DNA of 59,317 nt from Deltaproteobacteria bacterium (GTDB lineage Bacteria; Desulfobacterota; Desulfomonilia; UBA1062): the NCBI GenBank assembly GCA_011046135.1, contig DSBG01000126.1, positions 1 to 59,317 on the forward strand, written 5' to 3'. The position numbers were made by a program, and so were the translations under genes. The notes beneath the pieces were generated by a model. That model searched no databases. It was not told the origin of the DNA and saw only the letters and a list, made by a program, of their open reading frames with translations. Shown piece after piece: positions 29,315-38,710 of the stretch (its first letter is position 1; each line of letters opens with the position of its first letter).

Positions 29315-30363
29315 CTGTTTTCGTAGACCCCCAGACGGTCTTCTATCTTCCTGAAGGTTACCGTGAAAATGCTGGTCAGGACAAGGTAGATGATGGCTGC
29401 CTGCATCAGGACGAAGATGTTGAACGTGGCGTTGAAGATCTGGTCTGCAGCACGCATGAGCTCAACCATGGCAATGGTGGATACCAGTGCCGTGTCCTTG
29501 ATGAGCGCAATGAACTCGTTGCCCACGGGGGGAACGAGACGCTTGTAGGTCTGCGGCACGATAATTCTCCTCATGGCCTGCCAGTAACTCATCCCGATGG
29601 CCTTTGCCGCTTCCATCTGTCCGGCGTCGATGCTCTCGATCGCCCCGCGGATAATCTCGGCAAGGTAGGCGGAATAGTTCAGCCCCAATCCCAGTATTGC
29701 TGCGGTAAAGGGGGACAGGGTAAGCCCCAGTTGAGGAAGGCCGTAGTAGATAAAAAAGAGCTGCAGCAGCAGGGGAGTTCCCCGGAAAATCCATATGTAG
29801 AACCAGAAGATGGCGGAGAGCATCTTCATGCGGCTGATCCTGCCCAGGGCGATGAACAACCCCGCGGTTGGTGAGACGATCATGGTGATAAGGACGAGGA
29901 TCAGGGTCATGCCGGATGCTTTGAGCAGGGTCGGCAGATAGGTTTTCATGTCCTTGAGAAATCTCAGCCACTGAGGGATCTGGGAAACCTCGGCCTGCCT
30001 GAGGAGGTTCTTTGCCTCGAGATTGTCAGGAAAGACCTCCAGGACCTCACGGCACATGCTGGCGCTGGACTCGAATTCCTGGCGGCTGAAAAAGATTCTC
30101 GCCGCTTCCATCCGGGATCTTACGAAGGCTCCACCTTCCTGGCCTTCTTGAGGTGGAGGGACCTGCTGATACAGATGAAGGGCCCTGTCCAGATCACCTT
30201 CCCGGAGAGCCTGGGTCGCCTTCAGCAGAAGGTCGTATCCATCAGGCTCTGCCTCGAGGCTCCATGGACAGAGCAGAAACAAAACGAGCAGGCTCAGCGT
30301 GCAGGCACACACGCCGAGCCTGACTCCGGTTATTTCCAGCTGGTGATATCTTCGCCGAACCAT
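29311..30363 (-). CDS. Amino acid ABC permease with N-terminal TPR-like domain
   Basis: 350 residues; the usual GlnP/HisM permease is about 220. The C-terminal 220 residues are a normal permease with the EAA loop ([24 protein letters not shown]). Before it come a membrane helix at about 17-35 and, at about 40-125, two TPR-like helix pairs ([50 protein letters not shown]). Since these permeases have their N-terminus outside, the extra domain would be periplasmic, near the solute-binding protein. ATG overlaps the end of the binding-protein gene by 34 bp. Confidence 0.88.
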   Translation of the reverse strand: MVRRRYHQLEITGVRLGVCACTLSLLVLFLLCPWSLEAEPDGYDLLLKATQALREGDLDRALHLYQQVPPPQEGQEGGAFVRSRMEAARIFFSRQEFESSASMCREVLEVFPDNLEAKNLLRQAEVSQIPQWLRFLKDMKTYLPTLLKASGMTLILVLITMIVSPTAGLFIALGRISRMKMLSAIFWFYIWIFRGTPLLLQLFFIYYGLPQLGLTLSPFTAAILGLGLNYSAYLAEIIRGAIESIDAGQMEAAKAIGMSYWQAMRRIIVPQTYKRLVPPVGNEFIALIKDTALVSTIAMVELMRAADQIFNATFNIFVLMQAAIIYLVLTSIFTVTFRKIEDRLGVYENR

Positions 30364-31124
30364 TTGATGGAGATTTTCTTCATGGTGCCGTCGGCGAACA
30401 TCTCATCGAGTGTCTTCTGAATCGTGTCTTTGAGTGCCACATCTTCTTTCCTGATGCCGATTCCAATGGGTTCAGAGGTCAGCGCTTCAGGGAGAACAGT
30501 GTATTCGCCTGGACGGGTGGAGAGGTAGTAGCGACCGACCAGTTCATCCACTGCCAGCGCGTCGATCCTGCCGATCTTGAGGTCCATGAATGCCGAGGTG
30601 TTGTTGTCGTACTTCTTGATCTCCTTGAACTTGATGTTGAGTTTTTCAAGGGCCTGTTCCGAGGTGGACCCGAGCTGTACACCCACCTTGGTATCCGCAG
30701 TGATGTCGTTTACGCTCGTGATGTTCTTGTTGTCACCCCTGACCACCATGACCTGTTTCTCCATGATGTAGGGCTTCGTGAAGGAAATCTCCTGCTCACG
30801 TTCCGGGGTGATGGACATACCCGACCAGATAATGTCGAATTTCTTGGTTTTGAGCGACATGACCACGCCTTTCCACGCTGTCGGGATGTGCTCGATCTCG
30901 ATGCCGAGGCGTCTGCCGAGTTCTCTCGAAGCATCGATATCGAAGCCCACGAGTTCGTTCTTCTCGTTGCGGAATTCCATGGGTGGAAATGCATCGTCGA
31001 TTCCGATCACGAGCTTGCCCGCGCTCTTGACCCTGTTCCATGAATCATCCGCTGTTGCAGGTAGAGCGCAGAAGAGTGCGATCATAAAGACAACCCCTGA
31101 AATGAGCATCATAGTTTTCTTCAT
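30330..31124 (-). CDS. Extracellular solute-binding protein, family 3
   Basis: 264 residues from the ATG at 31124. Signal peptide at the N-terminus (KK, hydrophobic core, cleavage probably after PATA before DDSW). SBP_bac_3 pattern: KLVIGIDDAFPPMEFRNEKNELVGFDIDASRELGRRLGIEIE, FDIIWSGMSITPEREQEISFTKPY and GSTSEQALEKL. It would capture a polar amino acid in the periplasm for the permease and ATPase encoded downstream. First gene of that operon. Confidence 0.93.
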   Translation of the reverse strand: MKKTMMLISGVVFMIALFCALPATADDSWNRVKSAGKLVIGIDDAFPPMEFRNEKNELVGFDIDASRELGRRLGIEIEHIPTAWKGVVMSLKTKKFDIIWSGMSITPEREQEISFTKPYIMEKQVMVVRGDNKNITSVNDITADTKVGVQLGSTSEQALEKLNIKFKEIKKYDNNTSAFMDLKIGRIDALAVDELVGRYYLSTRPGEYTVLPEALTSEPIGIGIRKEDVALKDTIQKTLDEMFADGTMKKISIKWFGEDITSWK

Positions 31125-31148
31125 AGAGATGTTCCCCCTCATATGATT

Positions 31149-31154
31149 AGTATA
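31149..31154 (-). promoter_or_regulatory. Possible -10 element of the amino acid transporter operon
   Basis: TATACT on the minus strand, about 25 bases before the binding-protein start. A 17-base spacer leads to TTTTTC, a weak -35. The leader would be very short. Confidence 0.3.
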
Positions 31155-31400
31155 GTGAGTTTTAGATAATCGAAAAATCGTGCAAACACAAGGAACAAAC
31201 GCCCCAAAGTCCACACCGGCAGAATCAGGGTTCAATCAAACACTCCGGATTCACCTCAGCCGGGCATACCTGCCTCTCTCGTGTCACGGTAAAAAATGAG
31301 TGGACATGAGGAATCTTCACTCATCGGTCCATCCTGCGCTTTGTTTTCCGGGATGATGAAAAAGGGGAATACAGTGCTCATTTTTATTCAATTTCATTAT

Positions 31401-31429
31401 TTGAGTTATGCACTTCTTTTCATTATATC
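31401..31429 (+). promoter_or_regulatory. Likely promoter of the YedE operon
   Basis: TTGAGT (31401-31406), 17-base spacer, TATATC (31424-31429), about 70 bases before the YedE start. Found within A/T-rich DNA, unlike the surrounding coding regions. Confidence 0.45.
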
Positions 31430-31498
31430 CATGAGAGCGTCGTACCGGGATATCCTAAAAAGGACGCGTTCAGTCTTGATTCATAAGGAGGTAGGGGC

Positions 31499-32590
31499 AT
31501 GGTAAAAAGAAATGTTCTGGCAACACTGTATGGGATCATGGGGGTTGGCGCGATCATCGGGATCCTTGCCCCGCTCCTGCAGTACTGGGGGAACCCCGCC
31601 AACATGGGTATCTGCGTGGCCTGTTTCGATCGGGACATCGCCGGGGCCCTGGGACTTCACCGGGCAGATGTGGTGCAGTACATGCGCCCGGAGATCATCG
31701 GGTTCGTGCTCGGATCTCTCATTGCCGCCCTGATATTCAGAGAATACCGTCCGAGAGCCGGTTCTGCACCCATTGTCAGGTTCATCCTCGGCGTCTTTGC
31801 CATGATCGGCGCCCTCGTATTCCTCGGGTGTCCCTGGAGGGCGTTGCTCAGACTTGCCGGTGGTGATCTCAATGCCATCCTCGGGCTCCTGGGCCTTGCC
31901 TTCGGTATCTGGATCGGGACGCTGTTTCTCAAGCAAGGGTTCACTCTCGGTCGGTCAGAAAAGACCTACCCATCGGTGGGATTGATCCTTCCGCTGGTCA
32001 TGCTGGGATTTCTCGTTCTCATGTTCATCTTTCCACAGGTCGAAGGTGAACCCAAAAGCGGGGTCCTCTTCTACAGCATCAAAGGCCCCGGTTCCCAGCA
32101 TGCCCCGCTCTTTGTGTCCCTGGCTGTCGGACTGGCAGTCGGGATCCTTGCACAGCGCAGCAGGTTCTGCACCATGGGGGCGATCCGCGACCTCCTGCTC
32201 TTCAGGCAACTCCACCTCTTCTCAGGCTTTGTGGCTCTGGCGGTCGTCGCCTTTTTCACAAATCTCGTTCTCGGCCAGTTCAACCTCGGGTTTGCGAATC
32301 AGCCCGTGGCGCATACCATGCATGTCTGGAATTTCTTCGGCATGGCACTGGCAGGTCTCGCCTTTGCTCTGGGAGGTGGATGCCCGGGAAGGCAGCTCTT
32401 TCTCTCCGGTGAAGGCGACGGCGATGCAGCCGTGTTCGTCATCGGCATGATCGTGGGTGCCGGTATCGCTCATAATTTCGGCCTGGCAAGTTCACCCGGC
32501 GGCATCGGACCGCACGGCATTGCCGCCGTGGTGGTCGGGTTCGCTGTGTGCCTGTTCATCGGCTTTACCATGAGAAAAAAGATTGCATAA
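31499..32590 (+). CDS. yedE: YedE-type selenium (or sulfur) transporter
   Basis: 363 residues, about nine membrane segments, of the YeeE/YedE family. The opening stretch NMGICVACFDRDIAGALGLHRADVVQYMRPEI and the later GGGCPGRQLFLSGEGDGDAAVFVIGM are typical of the YedE branch linked to selenium use. AGGAGG lies just upstream of the ATG. Followed by a TusA-like gene 13 bases later and, further on, by selD, so selenium handling is the likely role; a thiosulfate or sulfite role cannot be excluded. Confidence 0.85.
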   Translation: MVKRNVLATLYGIMGVGAIIGILAPLLQYWGNPANMGICVACFDRDIAGALGLHRADVVQYMRPEIIGFVLGSLIAALIFREYRPRAGSAPIVRFILGVFAMIGALVFLGCPWRALLRLAGGDLNAILGLLGLAFGIWIGTLFLKQGFTLGRSEKTYPSVGLILPLVMLGFLVLMFIFPQVEGEPKSGVLFYSIKGPGSQHAPLFVSLAVGLAVGILAQRSRFCTMGAIRDLLLFRQLHLFSGFVALAVVAFFTNLVLGQFNLGFANQPVAHTMHVWNFFGMALAGLAFALGGGCPGRQLFLSGEGDGDAAVFVIGMIVGAGIAHNFGLASSPGGIGPHGIAAVVVGFAVCLFIGFTMRKKIA

Positions 32591-32603
32591 GGAGGACCTA
32601 TCC

Positions 32604-32822
32604 ATGGCAGCAACAGTTGATGCACGCGGGTTGTCGTGCCCGCAGCCCGTAATACTCACCATGAACAAGATCAAGGAGCTGGGAACAGGCCAGATCGAGG
32701 TGCTCGTCGACACCGACACATCCAAGGAGAACGTCTCCCGAGCTGCTAAGAGCAAAGGGTGGACCGTTGCGGATGTCACTGAGGAACAAACGGGATACCG
32801 GGTAACTCTTTTGAAGGAATAG
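32604..32822 (+). CDS. TusA-like sulfurtransferase domain protein
   Basis: 72 residues from the ATG at 32604 (AGGAGG upstream). Contains the conserved CPxP motif (DARGLSCPQPVILT) of the TusA/SirA/YedF family, whose Cys carries persulfide or, in YedF, is tied to selenium metabolism. Ends before any DsrE-like second domain, so it is TusA-length rather than full YedF. Confidence 0.88.
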   Translation: MAATVDARGLSCPQPVILTMNKIKELGTGQIEVLVDTDTSKENVSRAAKSKGWTVADVTEEQTGYRVTLLKE

Positions 32823-32863
32823 CAGAGAAGATACGCTGCTGCTGATCGGAATCAGTTCGCGCC

Positions 32864-33076
32864 ATGGTCATAAAAAAAGACATGTCAGTCCTCGATGTGC
32901 TCTTGGAACACCCTGAATCGGAGCGGGTGTTCAAGACCTATGAACAGAGAACCGGCCACTGCATCTGCTGCAACAGCCTCTTCGAAACCATTGAATCCAT
33001 TTCAGTAAAATATGGCCTGGACATCGACGCACTCATCAAAGACCTGAGGGAAGCAGTACGCTCAAAGAACGCATAA
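32864..33076 (+). CDS. DUF1858-like small redox protein
   Basis: 70 residues. Pattern of DUF1858 domains: a helix (MSVLDVLLEHPESERVFKTYE), a Cys cluster (GHCICCNSLFETIESISVKYGLD) and a final helix. These small domains often sit near Fe-S or sulfur-transfer enzymes and may carry a disulfide. No strong ribosome site; separated by 41 bases from the TusA-like gene. Confidence 0.7.
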   Translation: MVIKKDMSVLDVLLEHPESERVFKTYEQRTGHCICCNSLFETIESISVKYGLDIDALIKDLREAVRSKNA

Positions 33077-33191
33077 GATCACGTCTCTGTATGTGTGCTT
33101 TCCGCGTGTGCAACGTCTCGATGAAACTCACGAAAAGATCAGGCCATGAGCTCCTGATCCGGACAAAGCCCAGAACATGAACTCATGGATC

Positions 33192-34238
33192 TCAGCCGGC
33201 AACGACGATCCTGCCTGCAGGACCTTCGGTGATCTCTCCAATGATGGCCGCATCCGGAACACCTTCCCGGTGCATGATGTCGATCAGTTCTTCCGCTTCT
33301 TGAGGCGGAAGACAGAAAAGCAGCCCGCCTGACGTCTGCGGATCGAAAAAAATCTTCATGAGGTCGTCACTGACGGCATCGCCCCTGTCAACCATGTGCA
33401 TCCTGAACTGTTCGTTCCGGTACGCCCCTGCAGGGATCAGCCCCATGGCCGCATACTCCAGCGCAGCTTCGAACACGGGGACCCTGGAAGAATACATCGT
33501 CATCCCGACAGTGGTGTGTTCTATCATCTCACTTGCATGACCGAGCATGCCGAAGCCGGTGACATCGGTACAGGCATGCACATGAAATCGCTCCATCAGC
33601 TCTGCGGGCTTCCTGTTCAGCGTCTTCATGGTGCGTATTGCCATCTGTTCCACGGTTTCATCCGCCATGTCCGCCTTGACCGCCGTGTTGATAATGCCCG
33701 TGCCCAGCGGCTTGGTCAGGATGATGCGGTCCCCGGGAAGTCCCCCGGTGTTCTTGAGTACCTTCTCGGGGTGCACGAACCCGGTTACGGACAGACCATA
33801 CTTGATCTCGGGATCGTCGACGCTGTGACCGCCGACGAGCAGAACACCCGCCTCCTGCATCTTGTCGAACCCGCCTTTGAGAATATCCCCCAGGATAGAG
33901 ATCTCCATTCCCTTCTCAGGAAAGCAGATGATGTTCATGGCAAGGATGGGCTTTCCCCCCATGGCATAGACATCACTCAGGGCGTTGGCCACGGAAACCT
34001 GTCCGAACTCGTAGGGGTCATCCACAATGGGTGTGAAAAAATCCAGGGTCAGAATCAAGGCAGACTCGTCGGACAACCGGTAGACCCCGGCATCATCGGG
34101 ACTCTCCATCCCAACCAGCAGGTTCGGGTCATGCATGACCGGTATGGAACGCAATGCCTGGTCCAGAACCTCTGGACCGATCTTGCACGCTCACCCAGAA
34201 CCGCGAACCGTTGTCGTCAGCCTGATGTTCTTTGACAT
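33192..34238 (-). CDS. selD: Selenophosphate synthase SelD, selenocysteine-containing
   Basis: 348 residues when the TGA at 34191-34193 is read as selenocysteine. SelD makes selenophosphate from selenide and ATP for Sec-tRNA and tRNA selenouridine. Starting at the ATG at 34238 (GGGAGTGAGAAGAGG upstream), the frame gives MSKNIRLTTTVRGSG, then Sec16, then ACKIGPEVL, aligning with the E. coli catalytic Cys17 segment GAGCGCKISPKVL. The rest is standard: SPDDAGVYRL, DVYAMGGKPILAMN, GGHSVDDPEIKYGLSVTG, HACTDVTGFGMLGHASEM. Without recoding the frame would be read only from 34154. A SECIS-like hairpin follows the TGA. Confidence 0.93.
34160..34193 (-). promoter_or_regulatory. Sec codon and bacterial SECIS-like hairpin in selD
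   Basis: TGA at 34191-34193 is followed by 12 bases and then a perfect 8-bp stem (GGTCCAGA, 34171-34178, with TCTGGACC, 34160-34167) with apical loop GGT. Bacterial SECIS elements place a small stem with a G-U in the apical loop within a few tens of bases after UGA, which SelB binds. This one fits in spacing and in the GGU loop. Confidence 0.85.
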
Positions 34239-34421
34239 GGCCTCTTCTCACTCCCTGTATCGTGGCTGATCCTGCCATCACAGTTGCGGTGTTTCTTCAC
34301 CGGGAAGGCAGGAACATCTCGTCATTGAACCATACAATACGTTCATATCCTGAATGTGTCAAATTCAAATATGTTATATTTTTCATTGATCATGTTCGCG
34401 AGAAGCGGTACAGTGATCGTC

Positions 34422-35378
34422 ATGATCAAAGATCAGTTCAGGGCCATCACCCTCCAGCAACTGGAATCTCTGGTGGCGCTCATCGAGGAACGCACCTTTT
34501 CCCGGGCTGCGAAGAAGCTGCTCCTCACCCAGCCATCGCTGAGCAAGCATATTCGCAATCTCGAGATCTTCGCGGACTGCACCCTCGTCGAACGATCGAA
34601 GACGGGCATCAGCCTGACCGAAGAAGGTACCCAGCTGTATGGGTATGCCAAGAAGATCCTCAGGCTCAGAGACGAGGCGCGAGAGAAGGTCCTCCTCACG
34701 AAAGAAAAGGTATCTGGACATGTGTTCGTTGGCGCGAGCACCATACCTGCAACCTACATCCTGCCGTCCCTGCTGTCCTCTCTCAGATCCACGAATCCGG
34801 ACATCTCCCTCCATATCACCCCTGGCGACAGTGAAGACGTTATCGAAATGGTGCAAAGCTCCCAGGTGGAGCTTGGGTTCATCGGAAAACACACCCAAGA
34901 CCGAAGGCTCAAGGTAGAACGGCTCTGGGATGATGAACTCCTCCTCGTGGCGCCCAAAGGGCACCCCTGGGAGAAAACCGCTTCCCCCCTCAGCCTGGAT
35001 GAACTGGAGCAGGAGCCCTTCATCATCAGGGAAAAGGGTTCTGCAACGCGGCAGATCCTGGAAAACCACCTGAAAGAACACTTCGAATCCTCGTTGAGCC
35101 GGTTTCACGTGATCTGCGAGGTGGGTTCTTCCGAGGCGGTCAAGGAAGCAGTCATCGCTGGCCTCGGTGTCTCGATCCTTTCAATCCACGCGCTTTATCG
35201 GGAACTCCGACACAAAACGATCTCGAGGATACCCTTCGTCGGGCCTCCCATAACGAGAAGCTTCTCCCTGATCTACCGGCGGCTCTTTACGGAACACCCT
35301 CACCACAGAACCTTTATCGAGCATGCCCGGACGCACGTTCCTCCTTGCTGGTTTCACCAAGCATCACCAGGCGCCTGA
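34422..35378 (+). CDS. LysR family transcriptional regulator
   Basis: 318 residues from the ATG at 34422; in-frame alternatives lie upstream (ATG at 34392, GTG at 34413). N-terminal winged helix (ITLQQLESLVALIEERTFSRAAKKLLLTQPSLSKHIRNLE) and the periplasmic-binding-like effector domain (VSGHVFVGASTIPATYILPSLL, ELGFIGKHTQDRRLKVERLWDDELLLVAPKGHPW). Most like the CysB/CbbR/YeiE-type subgroup. It faces away from selD and lies just before an Ldh-family gene on the same strand; either could be its target. Confidence 0.92.
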   Translation: MIKDQFRAITLQQLESLVALIEERTFSRAAKKLLLTQPSLSKHIRNLEIFADCTLVERSKTGISLTEEGTQLYGYAKKILRLRDEAREKVLLTKEKVSGHVFVGASTIPATYILPSLLSSLRSTNPDISLHITPGDSEDVIEMVQSSQVELGFIGKHTQDRRLKVERLWDDELLLVAPKGHPWEKTASPLSLDELEQEPFIIREKGSATRQILENHLKEHFESSLSRFHVICEVGSSEAVKEAVIAGLGVSILSIHALYRELRHKTISRIPFVGPPITRSFSLIYRRLFTEHPHHRTFIEHARTHVPPCWFHQASPGA

Positions 35379-35493
35379 CTCGTTTATCCGTACTGCATCC
35401 CTTGACAAGATTGTCCTTCACGAAAGAGAAATGTTCTGCTATGAGTGACCTCGACCCAACAGAATTCCTTTTATCACAGGAGAGATGCTACTC

Positions 35494-36648
35494 ATGTCAA
35501 CAGCCAAGGAAATGTTCACACAGGCAGAACACAACAATGCACGCTTTCAAAAGGCCTGCAGCGTTGACTATCGCGAACTCAGGAGATTCATGAGGGATGG
35601 ATTCATCGCTCTGGGCGTCCCTGGCTCCGATGCCGAGATCTGCGCAGACATTCTCATCGAGTCCGACCTCAGAGGAATCAAGTCACACGGCATCGGCAGG
35701 TTTAAGATGTATGTCGACCGGATCCGTGCCGGAGTGCTGAACCCTGTAACAACCATCACGATACTCAAGGAGACGGAGAACACGCTCGTCATCGACGGAA
35801 ATCACGGCATGGGCCATGTTGTCGGCTTCCGGGCCATGGAGCAGGCCATTTTGAAAGCGAAGACGAAGAATATCGGCATTGCTGCCGTACGCAACAGCTC
35901 CCACTTCGGCATTGCAGGCTACTATCCCACCATGGCGGTGAAGCACAACATGGCTGGGTTTGCTTTTTCCAATGCCCGGCCTTCGGTCGCTCCCACCTTC
36001 GGGGTACGACCGGTAATCGGCACGAATCCCATCAGTTTTGGCGCGCCATCTGACGAAGACAATCCCTTCCTGCTCGACATCGCCACCTCCACGACCCAGC
36101 GGGGAAAGCTCGAAGTCTATGCGCGCGAAGGAAGAGAGACGCCCCGGGGCCTTACCATTGCTGAAGATGGCCACGAACTCACTGACAGCAGGAAACTTCT
36201 GAGCATGCTCATCGGTGGTTCTGCATCTCTGCTTCCCCTGGGCGGTGCCGGGGAGGAACTCGGGGGACACAAAGGATATGGCCTCGGTGTCATGATCGAG
36301 ATCCTCTGCGCCGCGTTCAGCGGAGGAAGTTTCGGGAGTGCCTTAAGCGGCTTTGAACAGGGCAAGGAAGTTCCCCACAGGCTGGGACACTTCTTCATCG
36401 CCATCAATATCGAGAGTTTCATCCCCCTTAATCTCTTCCGTTCCATCACCGGGTCCATCATGCGGGAGATCAGGGCATCCACCAGGGCACCGGGAAAAGA
36501 ACGGATCTACCTCGCTGGAGAGAAGGAATTCGAGATGATGGAGAGGAACAAAAACGAAGGTGTTGCCATCCCTGAGACGCTCCAGAAAACCATGATAACT
36601 CTTCACCGCGAGCTTGGTCTCGGTTCTTACGATATCGACTTTCTCTGA
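35494..36648 (+). CDS. Malate/L-lactate dehydrogenase family oxidoreductase
   Basis: 384 residues from the ATG at 35494 (AGGAGAG nine or so bases upstream); an ATG nine bases earlier is too close to the ribosome site. This is the Ldh-like NAD(P) oxidoreductase family, unrelated to classical MDH/LDH: SDLRGIKSHGIGRFKMYVDRI, NSSHFGIAGYYPTMAVK, IGTNPISFGAPS, DIATSTTQRGKLEVYAREG, GGHKGYGLGVMIEIL. It reduces a 2-oxoacid or keto compound; substrate not evident. Stop codon overlaps the next start (ATGA). Confidence 0.9.
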   Translation: MSTAKEMFTQAEHNNARFQKACSVDYRELRRFMRDGFIALGVPGSDAEICADILIESDLRGIKSHGIGRFKMYVDRIRAGVLNPVTTITILKETENTLVIDGNHGMGHVVGFRAMEQAILKAKTKNIGIAAVRNSSHFGIAGYYPTMAVKHNMAGFAFSNARPSVAPTFGVRPVIGTNPISFGAPSDEDNPFLLDIATSTTQRGKLEVYAREGRETPRGLTIAEDGHELTDSRKLLSMLIGGSASLLPLGGAGEELGGHKGYGLGVMIEILCAAFSGGSFGSALSGFEQGKEVPHRLGHFFIAINIESFIPLNLFRSITGSIMREIRASTRAPGKERIYLAGEKEFEMMERNKNEGVAIPETLQKTMITLHRELGLGSYDIDFL

Positions 36649-37565
36649 TGACCCAACCTCTTTACAGGACACTCAACGCGTTCCTGAGACAGCGGTATGG
36701 AAAACGGGTACAGAAGATAACCCTCGATGCGGGATTGACGTGTCCGCATCGTGTCTCAGCAGGTCGTGGGGGCTGCGTCTACTGTAACGACAAGGGGTCA
36801 GGTACCGGGGCCTTCTCGAGGGGGATGAGCCTGGACGATCAGATCGAAACCCAGATGAAGGCTGCCGTCAGGAAGTATCACTGTGAGGCGTTCATTGCCT
36901 ATTTCCAGTCTTACTCCAACACCCATGCACCCGTGGAGCATCTCAAGGCTCTCTACGACCACATCCTTCCCTACCCTGAGATCGTCGGCCTGTCCATCGG
37001 CACCAGGCCCGACTGCATTGATGAGGAAAAGCTTACTCTGATCAAGAGCTACGCCAAAGACAGGCTGACCTGCATCGAGTACGGTCTCCAGTCGGCAAGT
37101 GATGAAACCCTCGAGAGAATCAACCGTGGACACACTGTGCAGACCTTCATCGATGCGGTACACCTCACCGCCAGGTATCCGATAAGACAGTGTGCCCACG
37201 TCATCATCGGTCTACCCGGAGAAGGAGTGGATCAGTATCTTCAGACCGCCCGTCTTATCTCACACCTGCCGATTACCGACATCAAGATCCACCTGCTCTA
37301 TGTTATCCGTTCAACTCCGCTGGAAAGCCTGTATCTCAACGGTGCATACCAGCCATTGGCCCTTGAGGAATATGCCCGTGCAGTGGCGTTGTTCATCTCA
37401 TATCTGAGAGAGGATATCGTCATCCAGCGGATCACGGGTGATCCGCACCCAGAAGAACTCGTTGCGCCACTTTGGGCTCGGGAAAAGCACCGGGTGCGTG
37501 AACGCATCCATCAGAGCCTGGTGGAACTCGATCTGCGCCAGGGAACAAACTACCGGGGAACATGA
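36648..37565 (+). CDS. Radical SAM protein, YhcC/TIGR01212 family
   Basis: 305 residues. The iron-sulfur cluster ligands are spaced C-x10-C-x2-C (TCPHRVSAGRGGCVYCND), the distinctive pattern of the YhcC family of radical SAM proteins; GFxx SAM motifs follow (IVGLSIGTRPDCI, CIEYGLQSASDETLERINRGH). The biochemical role is unsettled. The start overlaps the previous stop (ATGA), and the end overlaps dus by four bases, so the three genes are coupled. Confidence 0.9.
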   Translation: MTQPLYRTLNAFLRQRYGKRVQKITLDAGLTCPHRVSAGRGGCVYCNDKGSGTGAFSRGMSLDDQIETQMKAAVRKYHCEAFIAYFQSYSNTHAPVEHLKALYDHILPYPEIVGLSIGTRPDCIDEEKLTLIKSYAKDRLTCIEYGLQSASDETLERINRGHTVQTFIDAVHLTARYPIRQCAHVIIGLPGEGVDQYLQTARLISHLPITDIKIHLLYVIRSTPLESLYLNGAYQPLALEEYARAVALFISYLREDIVIQRITGDPHPEELVAPLWAREKHRVRERIHQSLVELDLRQGTNYRGT

Positions 37566-38494
37566 CGCTCTACGGCATCGATTTTCATCATGGCCTCTTC
37601 CTCGCCCCCCTTTCAGGATACACGAGCTGGCCGATGCGCCTGCTCTGCAGGCGATACGGAGCAGAACTCGCCTATACCGAGATGATCAGCGCCGAGGGTC
37701 TGATCAGAAACAGGAAGGTCACCGGAAAACTCCTGGATCGTCCCGAAGAGGACAAACCCCTTGTCGCTCAACTCTTCACGGCTTCGCCTGAAGAAGCTGC
37801 TCTCGCGTCGAGGATCATTGAGGACTGCGGCCTTGATGGCATTGATCTCAACATGGGCTGTCCGGTGAAGAAGGTCGTTTCCAGAGGTGCAGGGGCGGCC
37901 CTCATGACCGAACCGGAACGTGCGCGTGACCTGGCCGAACACGTCGTGAGACAGGTGAAGATCCCGGTGAGCGTCAAGATGCGTGCAGGATGGGACAGTT
38001 CATTTCTCAATGCTGCGTCCCTCGCCGCAGCCCTTCAAGAAACAGGCATCTGTGCCATCTGCATCCACCCGAGAACAAGGGTGGATATGTACCGGGGGAT
38101 GCCACGCTGGGAGGTTCTCCGAGAAATGAAACAACGCGTTTCTCTGCCCATAGTCGCAAGCGGGGACATCAGCAGGGTCGAAGATCTCTCCCGTCTTGCC
38201 TCCCTGGGAGCGGATGCTTTCATGATAGGCCGGGCAGCCATCGGCAGGCCCTGGATCTTCCGGGAGCTCACCGGCGCTCACCCACCAGATCGAGCAGAAC
38301 ATGCTGAGGTGATGCTCTCTCACCTGGACATGATCTGTTCGTGCTACGGCAAGGACAAGGGTGTCCGCTACATGAGGAAATTTCTCTCTTCCTACGTGAG
38401 GGGCTTTACCGGGGCATCGCTCTTCCGAAAGATGGCGTGTTCTGTTCAGACACAACCAGATCTCTCTGAGTTGATTCGAGATTTCTTTTTCTAA
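37562..38494 (+). CDS. dusB: tRNA-dihydrouridine synthase (DusB-like)
   Basis: 310 residues. Reduces uridine in tRNA D-loops with FMN and NADPH. Visible: APLSGYTSWPMRLLCRRYGAELAYTEMISAEGLI, the catalytic Cys in LNMGCPVKKVVSRGAGAALM, SVKMRAGWD, HPRTRVDMYRG and GADAFMIGRAAIGRPWIF. About 10-15 residues shorter than typical. It overlaps the radical SAM gene start by four bases. Confidence 0.93.
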   Translation: MTLYGIDFHHGLFLAPLSGYTSWPMRLLCRRYGAELAYTEMISAEGLIRNRKVTGKLLDRPEEDKPLVAQLFTASPEEAALASRIIEDCGLDGIDLNMGCPVKKVVSRGAGAALMTEPERARDLAEHVVRQVKIPVSVKMRAGWDSSFLNAASLAAALQETGICAICIHPRTRVDMYRGMPRWEVLREMKQRVSLPIVASGDISRVEDLSRLASLGADAFMIGRAAIGRPWIFRELTGAHPPDRAEHAEVMLSHLDMICSCYGKDKGVRYMRKFLSSYVRGFTGASLFRKMACSVQTQPDLSELIRDFFF

Positions 38495-38710
38495 ACCTGA
38501 TCCGCAAAGGCAATCAAACTCAGGAGCATGACTGAATCACCCTCATATAGCGGGATCCCTGAAACGGTACGGGACCTGAATCTCAGAACGTGATCACCAT
38601 GGATACTGGAGAAACCCCGGCCCTATCACGGGGGAACAGATCCCTGGGGTGAGATCTCAGAATACGTTAGAGCAATTGCCTTGATATCGAGACTGCGCTA
38701 TACTCGATGC

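Larger units (their letters stand above)
31125..31498. other. Divergent intergenic region, amino acid transporter and YedE operon
   Basis: About 370 bases with two likely promoters: a TATACT -10 on the minus strand at 31149-31154 (its -35, TTTTTC, is poor), and the plus-strand promoter at 31401-31429. No RNA gene or riboswitch recognised. Confidence 0.5.
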
